Positions 52,106 to 64,000 of a DNA stretch of 64,000 nt are shown here, one piece after another. The stretch covers positions 1-64,000 of the forward strand of contig CALVDL010000011.1 of assembly GCA_944326305.1 (NCBI GenBank), given 5' to 3'. Below the pieces are notes generated by a model that did no database searches, was not told the origin of the DNA, and was given only the letters and a program-made list of their open reading frames with translations. Source of the DNA: an uncultured Bacteroidales bacterium. GTDB taxonomy: Bacteria > Bacteroidota > Bacteroidia > Bacteroidales > UBA932. Both the position numbers and the translations under genes were made by a program. Each line of letters begins with the position of its first letter. Positions within the stretch are counted from its first letter, which is position 1.

Positions 52106-54025
52106 ATGTACAGACTGCTAGAGAACGTTAATTCACCCGAAGACATAAAGGGCCTCAGCATTGATGAACTCAAGGCCCTGTGCGCCGAGATCCGCAGCTA
52201 CATGATAGAGTGTTGCGCCACCAATCCCGGACATTTGGGATCGAGCCTCGGGGCAGTGGAGCTGATAGTCGGTCTTCATTATATATACGACACCCCAAAA
52301 GACAAGCTGGTATTTGACGTAGGGCATCAGGCCTATGCGCACAAGATCCTGACAGGAAGAAGGGAAGCGTTCCGTGAAAACAGGAAACGCGGAGGCATAA
52401 GCGGATTCACGAAACGCAGCGAGAGCATTTTTGACGCTTTCGGGGCAGGACACTCATCGACATCGATATCTGCAGCGCTCGGACTTGCAGAAGCGTCAAA
52501 AATGCTCGGCACAGGAGAAAAAGTCGTAGCCGTAATCGGTGACGGGGCATTGTCCGGCGGCCTGGCATTCGAAGGACTGAACAACGCCGGCATAAGCAAG
52601 ACAGACCTCCTGGTCATAATAAATGACAACAACATTTCTATTGACAAGAACATAGGGGCCATACATGAGCATCTGCTGAGGCTCACTACCGACCCTACAT
52701 ACAACCGGATCAAGAAACATGTCTGGGACCGCATAGGTGAAGGACGGTTCAGGAAAATGGTGCAGAAGTTCATCGTAAGCACCAAATCATCGATTGTAAT
52801 ATCATCAGGAGGGGCGCTGTTTGAATCGCTCGGGTTCAGATATTTCGGCCCGATAGACGGCAACGACATAGCCCAGGTGACAGAAACGCTTTCAAGGCTT
52901 AAGGATATCAAGGGCCCGAGAATCCTGCACACCATCACCACAAAGGGGAAAGGTTTTGCACCCGCAGAAGAAGATCAGACAATATGGCATTCCCCTGGAA
53001 TGTTCGATCCGGTCACAGGCAAAAGGATAAAACCCGCAGGACACCATGAAAGCAGATACCAGGATGTGTTCGGTGAAGTCCTTCTTGAACTTGCCCGCGC
53101 AGACAGAAGGATTGTGGGCATAACCCCTGCCATGGCCACAGGCTGCGGCATGGACCTGCTGGCCAGGGAAATGCCGGAAAGGTTCTTCGATGTAGGGATT
53201 GCAGAGGAGCATGCGGTAACTTTCGCGGCAGGGCTTGCCGCCGGCGGGATGAAGCCGTTCTGCAACATCTACTCGTCATTCTCCCAACGGGCGTATGACC
53301 AGATCATCCATGATGTCGCGCTGCAGAAGCTGCCTGTCGTCCTGTGCCTCGACAGGAGCGGACTCGTAGGCGAAGACGGTGCGACCCACCACGGGGCATT
53401 CGATATCGCAGCGTACAGAAGCATACCCAACGCAGTCATTGCCGCCCCAAGGAACGAGATTGAACTCAAGCAGATGATGTACACGGCTTCAACAAGTACT
53501 GAAGGACCGTTCATAATAAGGTACCCGAGAGGTTACGGAGAGGGAGAAGACTGGAGGAACTGCGGTTTTGCCGCCCTACCTGCCGGCAAATCGGAAAAGC
53601 TCACAGACGGGACAGGCATTGCTGTCATCGCCGCCGGACCTTCAGCAAACAGGGCGTTAGAAGCGGCGCTCAGGTACAGGAGCGAGACAGGGACGAATCC
53701 TGCCGTATATAATATAAGGTATATAAAGCCTGTCGATTCAGCAATGCTGGACGAAGCAGGGAAGAAATTCCAGACAATCATCACCATTGAAGACGGCGTG
53801 ACCGCAGGCGGGCTATTCGGTGAAGTGTGCGAGTACTTTGCCGGGAAAGGGACAAGGCCGGAAATCATCGGCATGGGAATCCCGGACAAGTTCATCGAAC
53901 AGGGGACTCAGGCAGAAGAACGGGAAGAATGCGGCATCGACCCGGAGAGCATATACAGGAAGATTTCAGCAGAGATGAAGAAATATGACAAAAAAGATCA
54001 AAAAGTTTTGGATAATCAGAATTAA
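52106..54025 (+). CDS. dxs: 1-deoxy-D-xylulose-5-phosphate synthase
   Basis: First step of the MEP isoprenoid route (pyruvate + glyceraldehyde-3-P). TPP-binding GDGALSGGLAFEGLNNAG (about 148-165), NDNNISID, and the transketolase-like pyrimidine domain with DVGIAEEHAVTFAAGLA (about 365); FGPIDGND. 639 residues. The ATG at 52106 begins 5 bases after the MFS stop. The tRNA promoter -33 box lies inside its last codons. Confidence 0.97.
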   Translation: MYRLLENVNSPEDIKGLSIDELKALCAEIRSYMIECCATNPGHLGSSLGAVELIVGLHYIYDTPKDKLVFDVGHQAYAHKILTGRREAFRENRKRGGISGFTKRSESIFDAFGAGHSSTSISAALGLAEASKMLGTGEKVVAVIGDGALSGGLAFEGLNNAGISKTDLLVIINDNNISIDKNIGAIHEHLLRLTTDPTYNRIKKHVWDRIGEGRFRKMVQKFIVSTKSSIVISSGGALFESLGFRYFGPIDGNDIAQVTETLSRLKDIKGPRILHTITTKGKGFAPAEEDQTIWHSPGMFDPVTGKRIKPAGHHESRYQDVFGEVLLELARADRRIVGITPAMATGCGMDLLAREMPERFFDVGIAEEHAVTFAAGLAAGGMKPFCNIYSSFSQRAYDQIIHDVALQKLPVVLCLDRSGLVGEDGATHHGAFDIAAYRSIPNAVIAAPRNEIELKQMMYTASTSTEGPFIIRYPRGYGEGEDWRNCGFAALPAGKSEKLTDGTGIAVIAAGPSANRALEAALRYRSETGTNPAVYNIRYIKPVDSAMLDEAGKKFQTIITIEDGVTAGGLFGEVCEYFAGKGTRPEIIGMGIPDKFIEQGTQAEEREECGIDPESIYRKISAEMKKYDKKDQKVLDNQN

Positions 54026-54037
54026 TCTCTATCTTTG
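54007..54037 (+). promoter_or_regulatory. Promoter of the tRNA-tuf operon
   Basis: TTTG-N19-TATCTTTG: a perfect match to the phylum consensus with perfect spacing, followed by GCAA. The -33 box overlaps the last codons of dxs. About 34 bases before the first tRNA. Confidence 0.92.
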
Positions 54038-54070
54038 CAATCCCTTTTGGGAAATGAGTTATCAAATCCC

Positions 54071-54144
54071 GCCGATGTAGCTCAGTTGGCTAGAGCACGT
54101 GATTTGTAATCTCGGGGTCGTGGGTTCGATTCCCTCCATCGGCT
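54071..54144 (+). tRNA. tRNA-Thr (TGT)
   Basis: Acceptor GCCGATG / CATCGGC, anticodon loop TTTGTAA, T-loop TTCGATT, U73, no encoded CCA. Two U-U oppositions appear: 29-41 in the anticodon stem and 50-64 in the T-stem. Confidence 0.92.
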
Positions 54145-54179
54145 CAAAGTTCTTTTACAACAGGAAAACTTAAAAATTT

Positions 54180-54262
54180 GGGAGAATACCAGAGTGGCCA
54201 AATGGGGCAGACTGTAAATCTGCTGGTTTATACCTTCGGTGGTTCGAATCCATCTTCTCCCA
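54180..54262 (+). tRNA. tRNA-Tyr (GTA)
   Basis: Acceptor GGGAGAA / TTCTCCC, anticodon loop CTGTAAA, long variable arm (TGGTTTATACCTTCGG), A73, no encoded CCA. Confidence 0.94.
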
Positions 54263-54325
54263 CTGGTTTCGGAAGATAGCTGGCCGGAAATTTCCGGCAA
54301 AAAGGTCACCGAGAAGAAACAAAAA

Positions 54326-54398
54326 GCGGAAGTAGCTCAGTTGGTAGAGCATTAGCCTTCCAAGCTAAGGGTCGCGGGTTCGAACCTCGTCTTCCGCT
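54326..54398 (+). tRNA. tRNA-Gly (TCC)
   Basis: Acceptor GCGGAAG / CTTCCGC, anticodon stem TTAGC/GCTAA with loop CTTCCAA, U73, no encoded CCA. Confidence 0.95.
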
Positions 54399-54411
54399 CA
54401 AATCAAACTAC

Positions 54412-54483
54412 GCCAGTGTAGCTCAGGGGTAGAGCGCTTCCTTGGTAAGGAAGAGGTCATGAGTTCAAATCTCATCACCGGCT
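54412..54483 (+). tRNA. tRNA-Thr (GGT)
   Basis: Acceptor GCCAGTG / CACCGGC with an A4-C69 mismatch, anticodon stem CTTCC/GGAAG with loop TTGGTAA, T-loop TTCAAAT, U73, no CCA encoded. Confidence 0.93.
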
Positions 54484-54533
54484 CTGCTTTTTTTGTATAT
54501 AGTAGCATATAATACACATAAACAAATAAAATT

Positions 54534-55721
54534 ATGGCTAAAGAAACCTTTAAAAGAGACAAACCGCACGTTAACATCGGTACTATCGGCCACGTTGACC
54601 ACGGTAAAACTACTTTGACTGCAGCTATTACTACTGTACTTGCAAAGCAGGGTCTTTCTGAGCTCCGTTCATTCGACTCTATCGATAACGCTCCAGAGGA
54701 GAAAGAGCGTGGTATTACAATCAACACTGCACACGTAGAGTACCAGACTGCAACCCGTCACTACGCTCACGTAGACTGCCCGGGCCACGCTGACTATGTG
54801 AAGAACATGGTAACAGGTGCCGCACAGATGGACGGTGCAATCCTCGTAGTTGCTGCAACTGACGGTCCTATGCCTCAGACTCGCGAGCACATCCTTCTCG
54901 CACGCCAGGTGAACGTACCGAGAATCGTTGTATTCCTCAACAAAGTTGACCTTGTAGACGATCCTGAGATGCTTGACCTCGTTGAGATGGAAGTACGTGA
55001 CCTTCTCTCATTCTACAACTTCGACGGAGAGAACGCACCAGTTATCCGCGGATCAGCTCTTGGAGCACTCAACGGTGACCCTCAGTACGAGGCAAAGATC
55101 ATGGAACTGATGGATGCTGTTGACTCATACATTCCAATCCCTCCACGTGACAATGAGAAACCTTTCCTCATGCCTATCGAGGACATCTTCTCTATCACAG
55201 GACGTGGTACAGTGGCTACAGGACGTATTGAGACAGGTGTCATCCACACTGGAGACGAGGTTGAAATCGTAGGTCTCGGAGAAGAGCCTAAGAAGACAGT
55301 CGTTACAGGTGTCGAGATGTTCCGCAAGATCCTTGATGAAGGAGAGGCTGGTGACAACGTAGGTCTTCTTCTTCGTGGTATCGACAAGAAGGAAATCAAG
55401 AGGGGTCAGGTACTTGCTAAACCTGGTACAATCCATCCTCACCAGAAATTCCAGGCTGAGATTTACGTGCTGAAGAAAGATGAAGGTGGTCGTCATACTC
55501 CATTCCACAACCACTACCGTCCACAGTTCTTCATCCGTACTCTCGACATCACAGGAGAGATTGCTCTTCCAGAGGGTGTAGAAATGGTAATGCCTGGCGA
55601 TAACGTTACTATCACTGTAGAGCTCATCTATCCAGTTGCCCTTAACGAAGGTCTTCGTTTCGCAATCCGTGAAGGTGGCCGTACAGTAGGTGCAGGTCAG
55701 GTAACTAAGATTCTCGAGTAA
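54534..55721 (+). CDS. tuf: Elongation factor Tu
   Basis: GTPase delivering aminoacyl-tRNA to the ribosome. G1 GHVDHGKTT (residues 19-27), G2 ERGITI, G3 DCPGHADY, G4 NKVDLVDD (about 136); domains 2 and 3 complete to [12 protein letters not shown]. 395 residues. Codon use is visibly adapted (few rare codons, T-ending choices such as GGT/CGT) relative to neighbours, as expected for the most abundant protein. Preceded by four tRNA genes in one transcript. Confidence 0.99.
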   Translation: MAKETFKRDKPHVNIGTIGHVDHGKTTLTAAITTVLAKQGLSELRSFDSIDNAPEEKERGITINTAHVEYQTATRHYAHVDCPGHADYVKNMVTGAAQMDGAILVVAATDGPMPQTREHILLARQVNVPRIVVFLNKVDLVDDPEMLDLVEMEVRDLLSFYNFDGENAPVIRGSALGALNGDPQYEAKIMELMDAVDSYIPIPPRDNEKPFLMPIEDIFSITGRGTVATGRIETGVIHTGDEVEIVGLGEEPKKTVVTGVEMFRKILDEGEAGDNVGLLLRGIDKKEIKRGQVLAKPGTIHPHQKFQAEIYVLKKDEGGRHTPFHNHYRPQFFIRTLDITGEIALPEGVEMVMPGDNVTITVELIYPVALNEGLRFAIREGGRTVGAGQVTKILE

Positions 55722-55740
55722 TCTAGAAAACCGTATAGAT

Positions 55741-55770
55741 AAGCGGGTGCCAAAAAAGACGCCCGCTTTT
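55741..55770 (+). terminator. Hairpin between tuf and tRNA-Trp
   Basis: AAGCGGGTG (55741-55749) pairs with CGCCCGCTT (55760-55768, one G-U), followed by TTTT then ATA. A partial terminator; readthrough could feed tRNA-Trp and secE. Confidence 0.75.
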
Positions 55771-55772
55771 AT

Positions 55773-55843
55773 AGGGGAATAGAACAAGGGTAGTTCAGCG
55801 GTCTCCAAAACCGTCGATGTGGGTTCGAATCCTGCTTCCCCTG
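55773..55843 (+). tRNA. tRNA-Trp (CCA)
   Basis: Acceptor AGGGGAA / TTCCCCT, anticodon stem GCGGT/ACCGT with loop CTCCAAA (anticodon CCA), G73, no encoded 3' CCA. Lies between tuf and secE. Confidence 0.94.
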
Positions 55844-55880
55844 CAAATATCAAAGGTTACGATTTGGTAATTGTTTAACA

Positions 55881-55912
55881 GACATCCAAGCAAGCTTCCA
55901 ACTCAGGATGTC
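55881..55912 (+). ncRNA. Hairpin in the secE leader
   Basis: GACATCC (55881-55887) pairs with GGATGTC (55906-55912), 18-base loop, ending 14 bases before the secE ATG. Could influence secE translation; no family recognised. Confidence 0.35.
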
Positions 55913-55926
55913 CATTAAAGGTAAAG

Positions 55927-56115
55927 ATGAGAAAGTTAATCAACTATTTCAAAGAGTCTTACACGGAGATGACCAAGAAAGTCTCATGGCCTACTTGGAG
56001 CAAACTTCAGAGTTCAGCCATCGTTGTGATGGTTGCTTCTGTGATTTTTGCTATTGTTATCTTCGCGATGGACTTTGCTTTCCAGAACCTGATGACAGCA
56101 ATTTACACACTGTAA
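55927..56115 (+). CDS. secE: Preprotein translocase subunit SecE
   Basis: 62 residues, single-helix form: amphipathic N-terminus with TKKVSWPTW (conserved WP) then the transmembrane segment SAIVVMVASVIFAIVIFA. Essential part of SecYEG. The overlapping longer frame starting at 55908 is an out-of-frame shadow. Confidence 0.96.
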   Translation: MRKLINYFKESYTEMTKKVSWPTWSKLQSSAIVVMVASVIFAIVIFAMDFAFQNLMTAIYTL

Positions 56116-56131
56116 TTAATACCTTTGCAAT

Positions 56132-56710
56132 ATGGGCGAAAAAAAATGGTATGTGCTGAGAGCAGCAGGCGGAAAGGAAAAGAAAGCCAAAGAGTATCTC
56201 GAGAAAGAGATTGAAAGATGTGGCCTTCAGGATCTGGTTTCACAGGTCCTTGTCCCGACGGAAAAAGTATACAAGATTCGTGACGGCAAAAGAGTCAGTT
56301 CCGAACGTCTTTTCTACCCGGGATATGTCCTTATCGAGGCTGAACTTACCGGTGAACTCCAGTACATAATCCGTAATGAGATTCCTCACATGTCCGGCTT
56401 CCTTACCGAGAAAAGAGATGTAAGCAGGGGATCTGGCAAAGCGCAGGAAGAGAAAATTCCTATTCCGCTCAGGGACTCTGAAGTGAAAAGGATTCTCGGG
56501 GAGCACGATGAGGTTGCCACTAGCGAAGGAGAGACTGTAGTAGACTATACTGTAGGCGAGGCAGTCAAGATTACAGACGGACCGTTCAGCGGGTTCGATG
56601 GAACAGTAGAGGAAATCGTAGAAGACCGCAGCAAAATCAAGGTAATGGTCATGATTTTCGGCAGGAAGACTCTACTTGAACTCAACTTTACACAAGTAAC
56701 TAAAGAATAA
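56132..56710 (+). CDS. nusG: Transcription termination/antitermination factor NusG
   Basis: Binds RNA polymerase and couples it to Rho or the ribosome. NGN domain 1-125 (KKWYVLRAAGGKEKKAKEYL, RLFYPGYVLIEAEL) and KOW domain from about 140 (GEAVKITDGPFSGFDGTVEEI). 192 residues, slightly longer than E. coli through extra residues 105-120. A TACCTTTG sequence ends 4 bases before the ATG. Confidence 0.96.
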   Translation: MGEKKWYVLRAAGGKEKKAKEYLEKEIERCGLQDLVSQVLVPTEKVYKIRDGKRVSSERLFYPGYVLIEAELTGELQYIIRNEIPHMSGFLTEKRDVSRGSGKAQEEKIPIPLRDSEVKRILGEHDEVATSEGETVVDYTVGEAVKITDGPFSGFDGTVEEIVEDRSKIKVMVMIFGRKTLLELNFTQVTKE

Positions 56711-56719
56711 TCAAGAATT

Positions 56720-57163
56720 ATGGCAAAAGAAGTCACTGGGTTTATCAAACTCCAGATTAAAGGCGGCGCAGCAAATCCATCCCCTCCAGTAGGACCGGCT
56801 CTCGGTTCAAAGGGTCTGAACATAATGGATTTCTGCAAACAGTTCAATGCCCGTACACAGGACAGCGCTGGTAAAGTACTGCCTGTTGTAATTACAGTCT
56901 ACAGCGACAAATCATTTTCATTTGAAGTAAAGCAGCCACCTGTAGCTGTACAGCTGAAGGAAGCAGCAAAAATTTCAAGCGGTTCTGCTGAACCGAACAG
57001 AAAGAAAGTCGCTACCATCACCTGGGATCAGGTAAAGACAATCGCAGAATCAAAGATGCCTGATATGAACGCATTTACACTCAAGTCAGCAATGACTATG
57101 GTGGCCGGGACTGCGAGAAGCATGGGTATAAAGGTTGAAGGAGAATTTCCTGCTGACATCTAA
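56720..57163 (+). CDS. rplK: Ribosomal protein L11
   Basis: Part of the GTPase-associated centre. [22 protein letters not shown] (split here: [18 protein letters not shown]) and [11 protein letters not shown] near the start, RNA-binding C-terminal domain with SMGIKVEG. 147 residues. Ends 14 bases before rplA. Confidence 0.98.
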   Translation: MAKEVTGFIKLQIKGGAANPSPPVGPALGSKGLNIMDFCKQFNARTQDSAGKVLPVVITVYSDKSFSFEVKQPPVAVQLKEAAKISSGSAEPNRKKVATITWDQVKTIAESKMPDMNAFTLKSAMTMVAGTARSMGIKVEGEFPADI

Positions 57164-57177
57164 AAATCACACGCGAA

Positions 57178-57879
57178 ATGAGTAAACTGACAAAAAACCA
57201 AAAAACGGTAATGGCCAAATATGATCCGGCCAAGCAGTACAAGCTTTCTGAGGCATGTGAAATCGTAAAGGATGTTACCTTCACAAAATTTGATGCATCT
57301 GTAGAACTTGCCGTTAACCTCGGAGTGGATCCGCGTAAGGCAAATCAGATGGTTCGTGGCGTCGTCACTCTGCCGCACGGAACAGGAAAACAGACAAGGG
57401 TGCTCGTGCTTTGTACTCCAGACAAGGAAACGGAAGCGAAAGAGGCTGGTGCAGATTATGTAGGCCTCGATGAATATATCGACAAGATCAAGGGAGGATG
57501 GACAGATGTTGATGTCATCATCTGTACCCCTTCAGTAATGGCGAAAGTCGGTACCATCGGTAGGATTCTCGGTCCGAGAGGCCTCATGCCTAACCCTAAG
57601 ACCGGAACAGTTACGATGGAAATCGGCAACGCTGTCAAGGAGGTCAAAGCCGGAAAGATAGACTTCAAGGTCGACAAGACCGGTATTGTACATGCAGCCA
57701 TTGGAAAGGCATCTTTCACTGCACAGCAGATCTGCGAGAACGCACAGGAGCTGATTTCAGCTATCATGAAGCTTAAGCCGCAGACACTCAAGGGAACATA
57801 TTTGATAAGTGCTTCTATCTGCACGACAATGAGTCCCGGAGTCAATCTCGATATTAAATCATTCAGTAGTGCTGACTAA
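57178..57879 (+). CDS. rplA: Ribosomal protein L1
   Basis: Forms the L1 stalk for E-site tRNA release and in many bacteria represses the rplKA message. [21 protein letters not shown] and [19 protein letters not shown] are clear. 233 residues. Confidence 0.98.
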   Translation: MSKLTKNQKTVMAKYDPAKQYKLSEACEIVKDVTFTKFDASVELAVNLGVDPRKANQMVRGVVTLPHGTGKQTRVLVLCTPDKETEAKEAGADYVGLDEYIDKIKGGWTDVDVIICTPSVMAKVGTIGRILGPRGLMPNPKTGTVTMEIGNAVKEVKAGKIDFKVDKTGIVHAAIGKASFTAQQICENAQELISAIMKLKPQTLKGTYLISASICTTMSPGVNLDIKSFSSAD

Positions 57880-57893
57880 TTATATTCAATGTT

Positions 57894-58418
57894 ATGAGAA
57901 AAGAAGATAAAGCCCAGATAATTGAATCAATCGCAGCACAAATCCAGGAGACACCTAATTTCTATATTACCGACATCTCCGGGCTGAATGCTGAACAGAC
58001 GACAAAACTCCGTCGTGACTGCTTTGAAAAGAATATCAAGCTCGTAGTAGTGAAGAATACTCTTTTCCACAAAGCTCTCATGAACATGGATAACGAAGAA
58101 GTAAAGCTCGTTTTCCCTGCACTTGAAGGGCCTACAGCCATCATGTACACGGAAACCCCTAACGCCCCGGCAAAGCTCATAAAGAAGTATGCCGACGAAG
58201 GGTCCGAGAAGCCTGCCCTAAAAGCAGCCTATGTTCAGGAGTGCTCATTTGTAGGTGCTGACAAACTTGGCGAACTCTGTAACATCAAGTCCCGTGAAGA
58301 GCTCATCGGTGATATCATCGGACTGCTCCAGTCACCTGCACGCAATGTTATATCCGCCCTCCAGTCTGCTGGTGGCAAACTGGCCGGCATCGTCAAGACC
58401 CTTTCAGAAAGAGAATAA
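57894..58418 (+). CDS. rplJ: Ribosomal protein L10
   Basis: Stalk base binding L7/L12 dimers. FYITDISGLNAEQTTKLRRD (residues 22-41) and KNTLFHKAL; helix for L7/L12 at the C-terminus (ALQSAGGKLAGIVKTLSERE). 174 residues. Confidence 0.97.
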   Translation: MRKEDKAQIIESIAAQIQETPNFYITDISGLNAEQTTKLRRDCFEKNIKLVVVKNTLFHKALMNMDNEEVKLVFPALEGPTAIMYTETPNAPAKLIKKYADEGSEKPALKAAYVQECSFVGADKLGELCNIKSREELIGDIIGLLQSPARNVISALQSAGGKLAGIVKTLSERE

Positions 58419-58449
58419 TAATAAAATAAACAAACTAAATAATTAAATT

Positions 58450-58830
58450 ATGGCAGACATTAAAGCACTTGCAGAAGAGTTGGTTAACCTTTCTGTAAAA
58501 GACGTTCAGGAACTCGCACAGATCCTCAAAGACGAGTATGGTATTGAGCCTGCAGCAGCTGCAGTAGCAGTAGCAGGTCCGGCAGCAGGAGCTGGTGAAG
58601 CAGCAGCTGCTGAGCAGACTGAATTCAATGTTATCCTCAAATCAGCTGGCCAGGCTAAACTTGGTGTGGTAAAAGCTGTTAAAGAGATTACAGGTCTCGG
58701 TCTTAAAGAGGCAAAGGATCTTGTTGACAAGGCTCCTGACGCTGTAATCAAAGAGAAAGTATCTAAGGCAGAGGCTGAGCAGATCAAAGCTACCCTCGAA
58801 GAGGCTGGAGCAGAAGTTGAAGTTAAATAG
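58450..58830 (+). CDS. rplL: Ribosomal protein L7/L12
   Basis: Stalk protein recruiting translation GTPases. N-terminal dimerisation ([19 protein letters not shown]), Ala-rich hinge (residues 35-57) and C-terminal domain with [20 protein letters not shown]. 126 residues. Stop is TAG. Followed by an attenuator-type hairpin before rpoB. Confidence 0.98.
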   Translation: MADIKALAEELVNLSVKDVQELAQILKDEYGIEPAAAAVAVAGPAAGAGEAAAAEQTEFNVILKSAGQAKLGVVKAVKEITGLGLKEAKDLVDKAPDAVIKEKVSKAEAEQIKATLEEAGAEVEVK

Positions 58831-58861
58831 CTTCACTCTCTCCCGAATGGGAAACTAAGTC

Positions 58862-58896
58862 AGGTTTAGGGCCCTTAAAAGACCCTAAACCTTTTT
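58862..58896 (+). terminator. rplL-rpoB attenuator
   Basis: AGGTTTAGGG (58862-58871) / CCCTAAACCT (58883-58892), 11-base loop, then five T. A full intrinsic terminator in the middle of the ribosomal-RNA-polymerase operon, which in other bacteria lowers rpoBC expression relative to ribosomal proteins by partial termination. Confidence 0.88.
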
Positions 58897-58934
58897 GTCG
58901 TATTTAAGTTTTTCTCTATACAAAGGCTGATAAG

Positions 58935-62756
<3,822 letters not shown>

Positions 62757-62773
62757 TTTATACAGACAATTAG

Positions 62774-64000
<1,227 letters not shown>

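Noticed and set aside
56120..56127. TACCTTTG as an internal promoter for a leaderless nusG
   Set aside because: No -33 box at the right distance and the gene lies inside an operon; kept only as a chance match.
55908..56159. 83-codon frame overlapping secE
   Set aside because: Out of frame with the clear SecE sequence; Cys-rich random translation.

Overview
The window is a chromosomal stretch of a Bacteroidota genome, most likely order Bacteroidales. The evidence is: repeated promoter boxes of the Bacteroides type (TTTG-N19-TAnnTTTG, with an exact match ahead of the tRNA-tuf operon), start codons mostly without Shine-Dalgarno sequences, fimbrillin / DUF5119 / DUF3575 / DUF4906 surface-fimbria genes, a FucP-type sugar transporter, the long Bacteroidota form of GDP-fucose synthase and Bacteroidota-type RpoB/RpoC. 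Genus cannot be fixed from sequence alone. All coding density, tRNAs and promoters look like normal genetic code 11; TAG is used as the true stop of rpoB and rplL.

Layout. (1) 1-1115: a small accessory patch at the left edge, holding the reading frame of a type I restriction specificity subunit (HsdS), inverted repeats and the C-terminal part of a mobilization (relaxase-like) protein. (2) 1.1-2.2 kb: DUF2795 protein and divergent folE. (3) 2.3-6.5 kb (minus): esterase, GH29 alpha-L-fucosidase and Ser-type sulfatase, a three-gene set for sulfated, acylated fucose-containing glycans. (4) 6.6-12 kb (minus): htpG, a lipoprotein / outer-membrane-barrel pair and an acyl-CoA-ligase-type enzyme. (5) 12-16 kb: HAD phosphatase, then aguA-aguB-purT (minus; agmatine to putrescine, plus purine synthesis) behind a structured leader. 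(6) 16.4-20.4 kb (plus): secreted C1B aminopeptidase, grpE-dnaJ, rplS and tRNA-Arg. (7) 20.4-25.2 kb: a GNAT-like orphan, then (minus) GDP-fucose synthase, L-rhamnose/L-fucose-type mutarotase, FucP-like transporter and a sugar-nucleotide epimerase. (8) 25.4-33.3 kb (minus): a six-gene fimbrial operon with a nine-C tract in its promoter region and an in-frame TAG in its first gene. (9) 33.7-43.8 kb: YicC (plus), then a long minus-strand run recJ-holA-ABC exporter-split 5'-nucleotidase-DHA2 MFS-DeoR regulator. (10) 44-54 kb (plus): lysS, rRNA/tRNA methyltransferase, aroE, ssb, purA, two tandem MFS paralogues, dxs. (11) 54-64 kb (plus): tRNA-Thr-Tyr-Gly-Thr, tuf, tRNA-Trp, secE, nusG, rplK, rplA, rplJ, rplL, rpoB and the first 405 codons of rpoC, which runs off the right edge.

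How it fits together. The backbone is housekeeping. Fucose is a recurring theme: fucosidase and sulfatase release it, FucP and the mutarotase could import and equilibrate it, and GDP-fucose synthase supplies activated fucose for capsule or glycoprotein. The most unusual signals are the possibly phase-variable fimbrial operon (homopolymer in promoter plus nonsense codon), a 40-bp element shared word-for-word between htpG and aguB, the structured leaders of aguA and rplS, a sigma-54-like box ahead of grpE, and the HsdS/relaxase scar at the left edge. I found no CRISPR array, no intact transposase and no obviously new defence operon.
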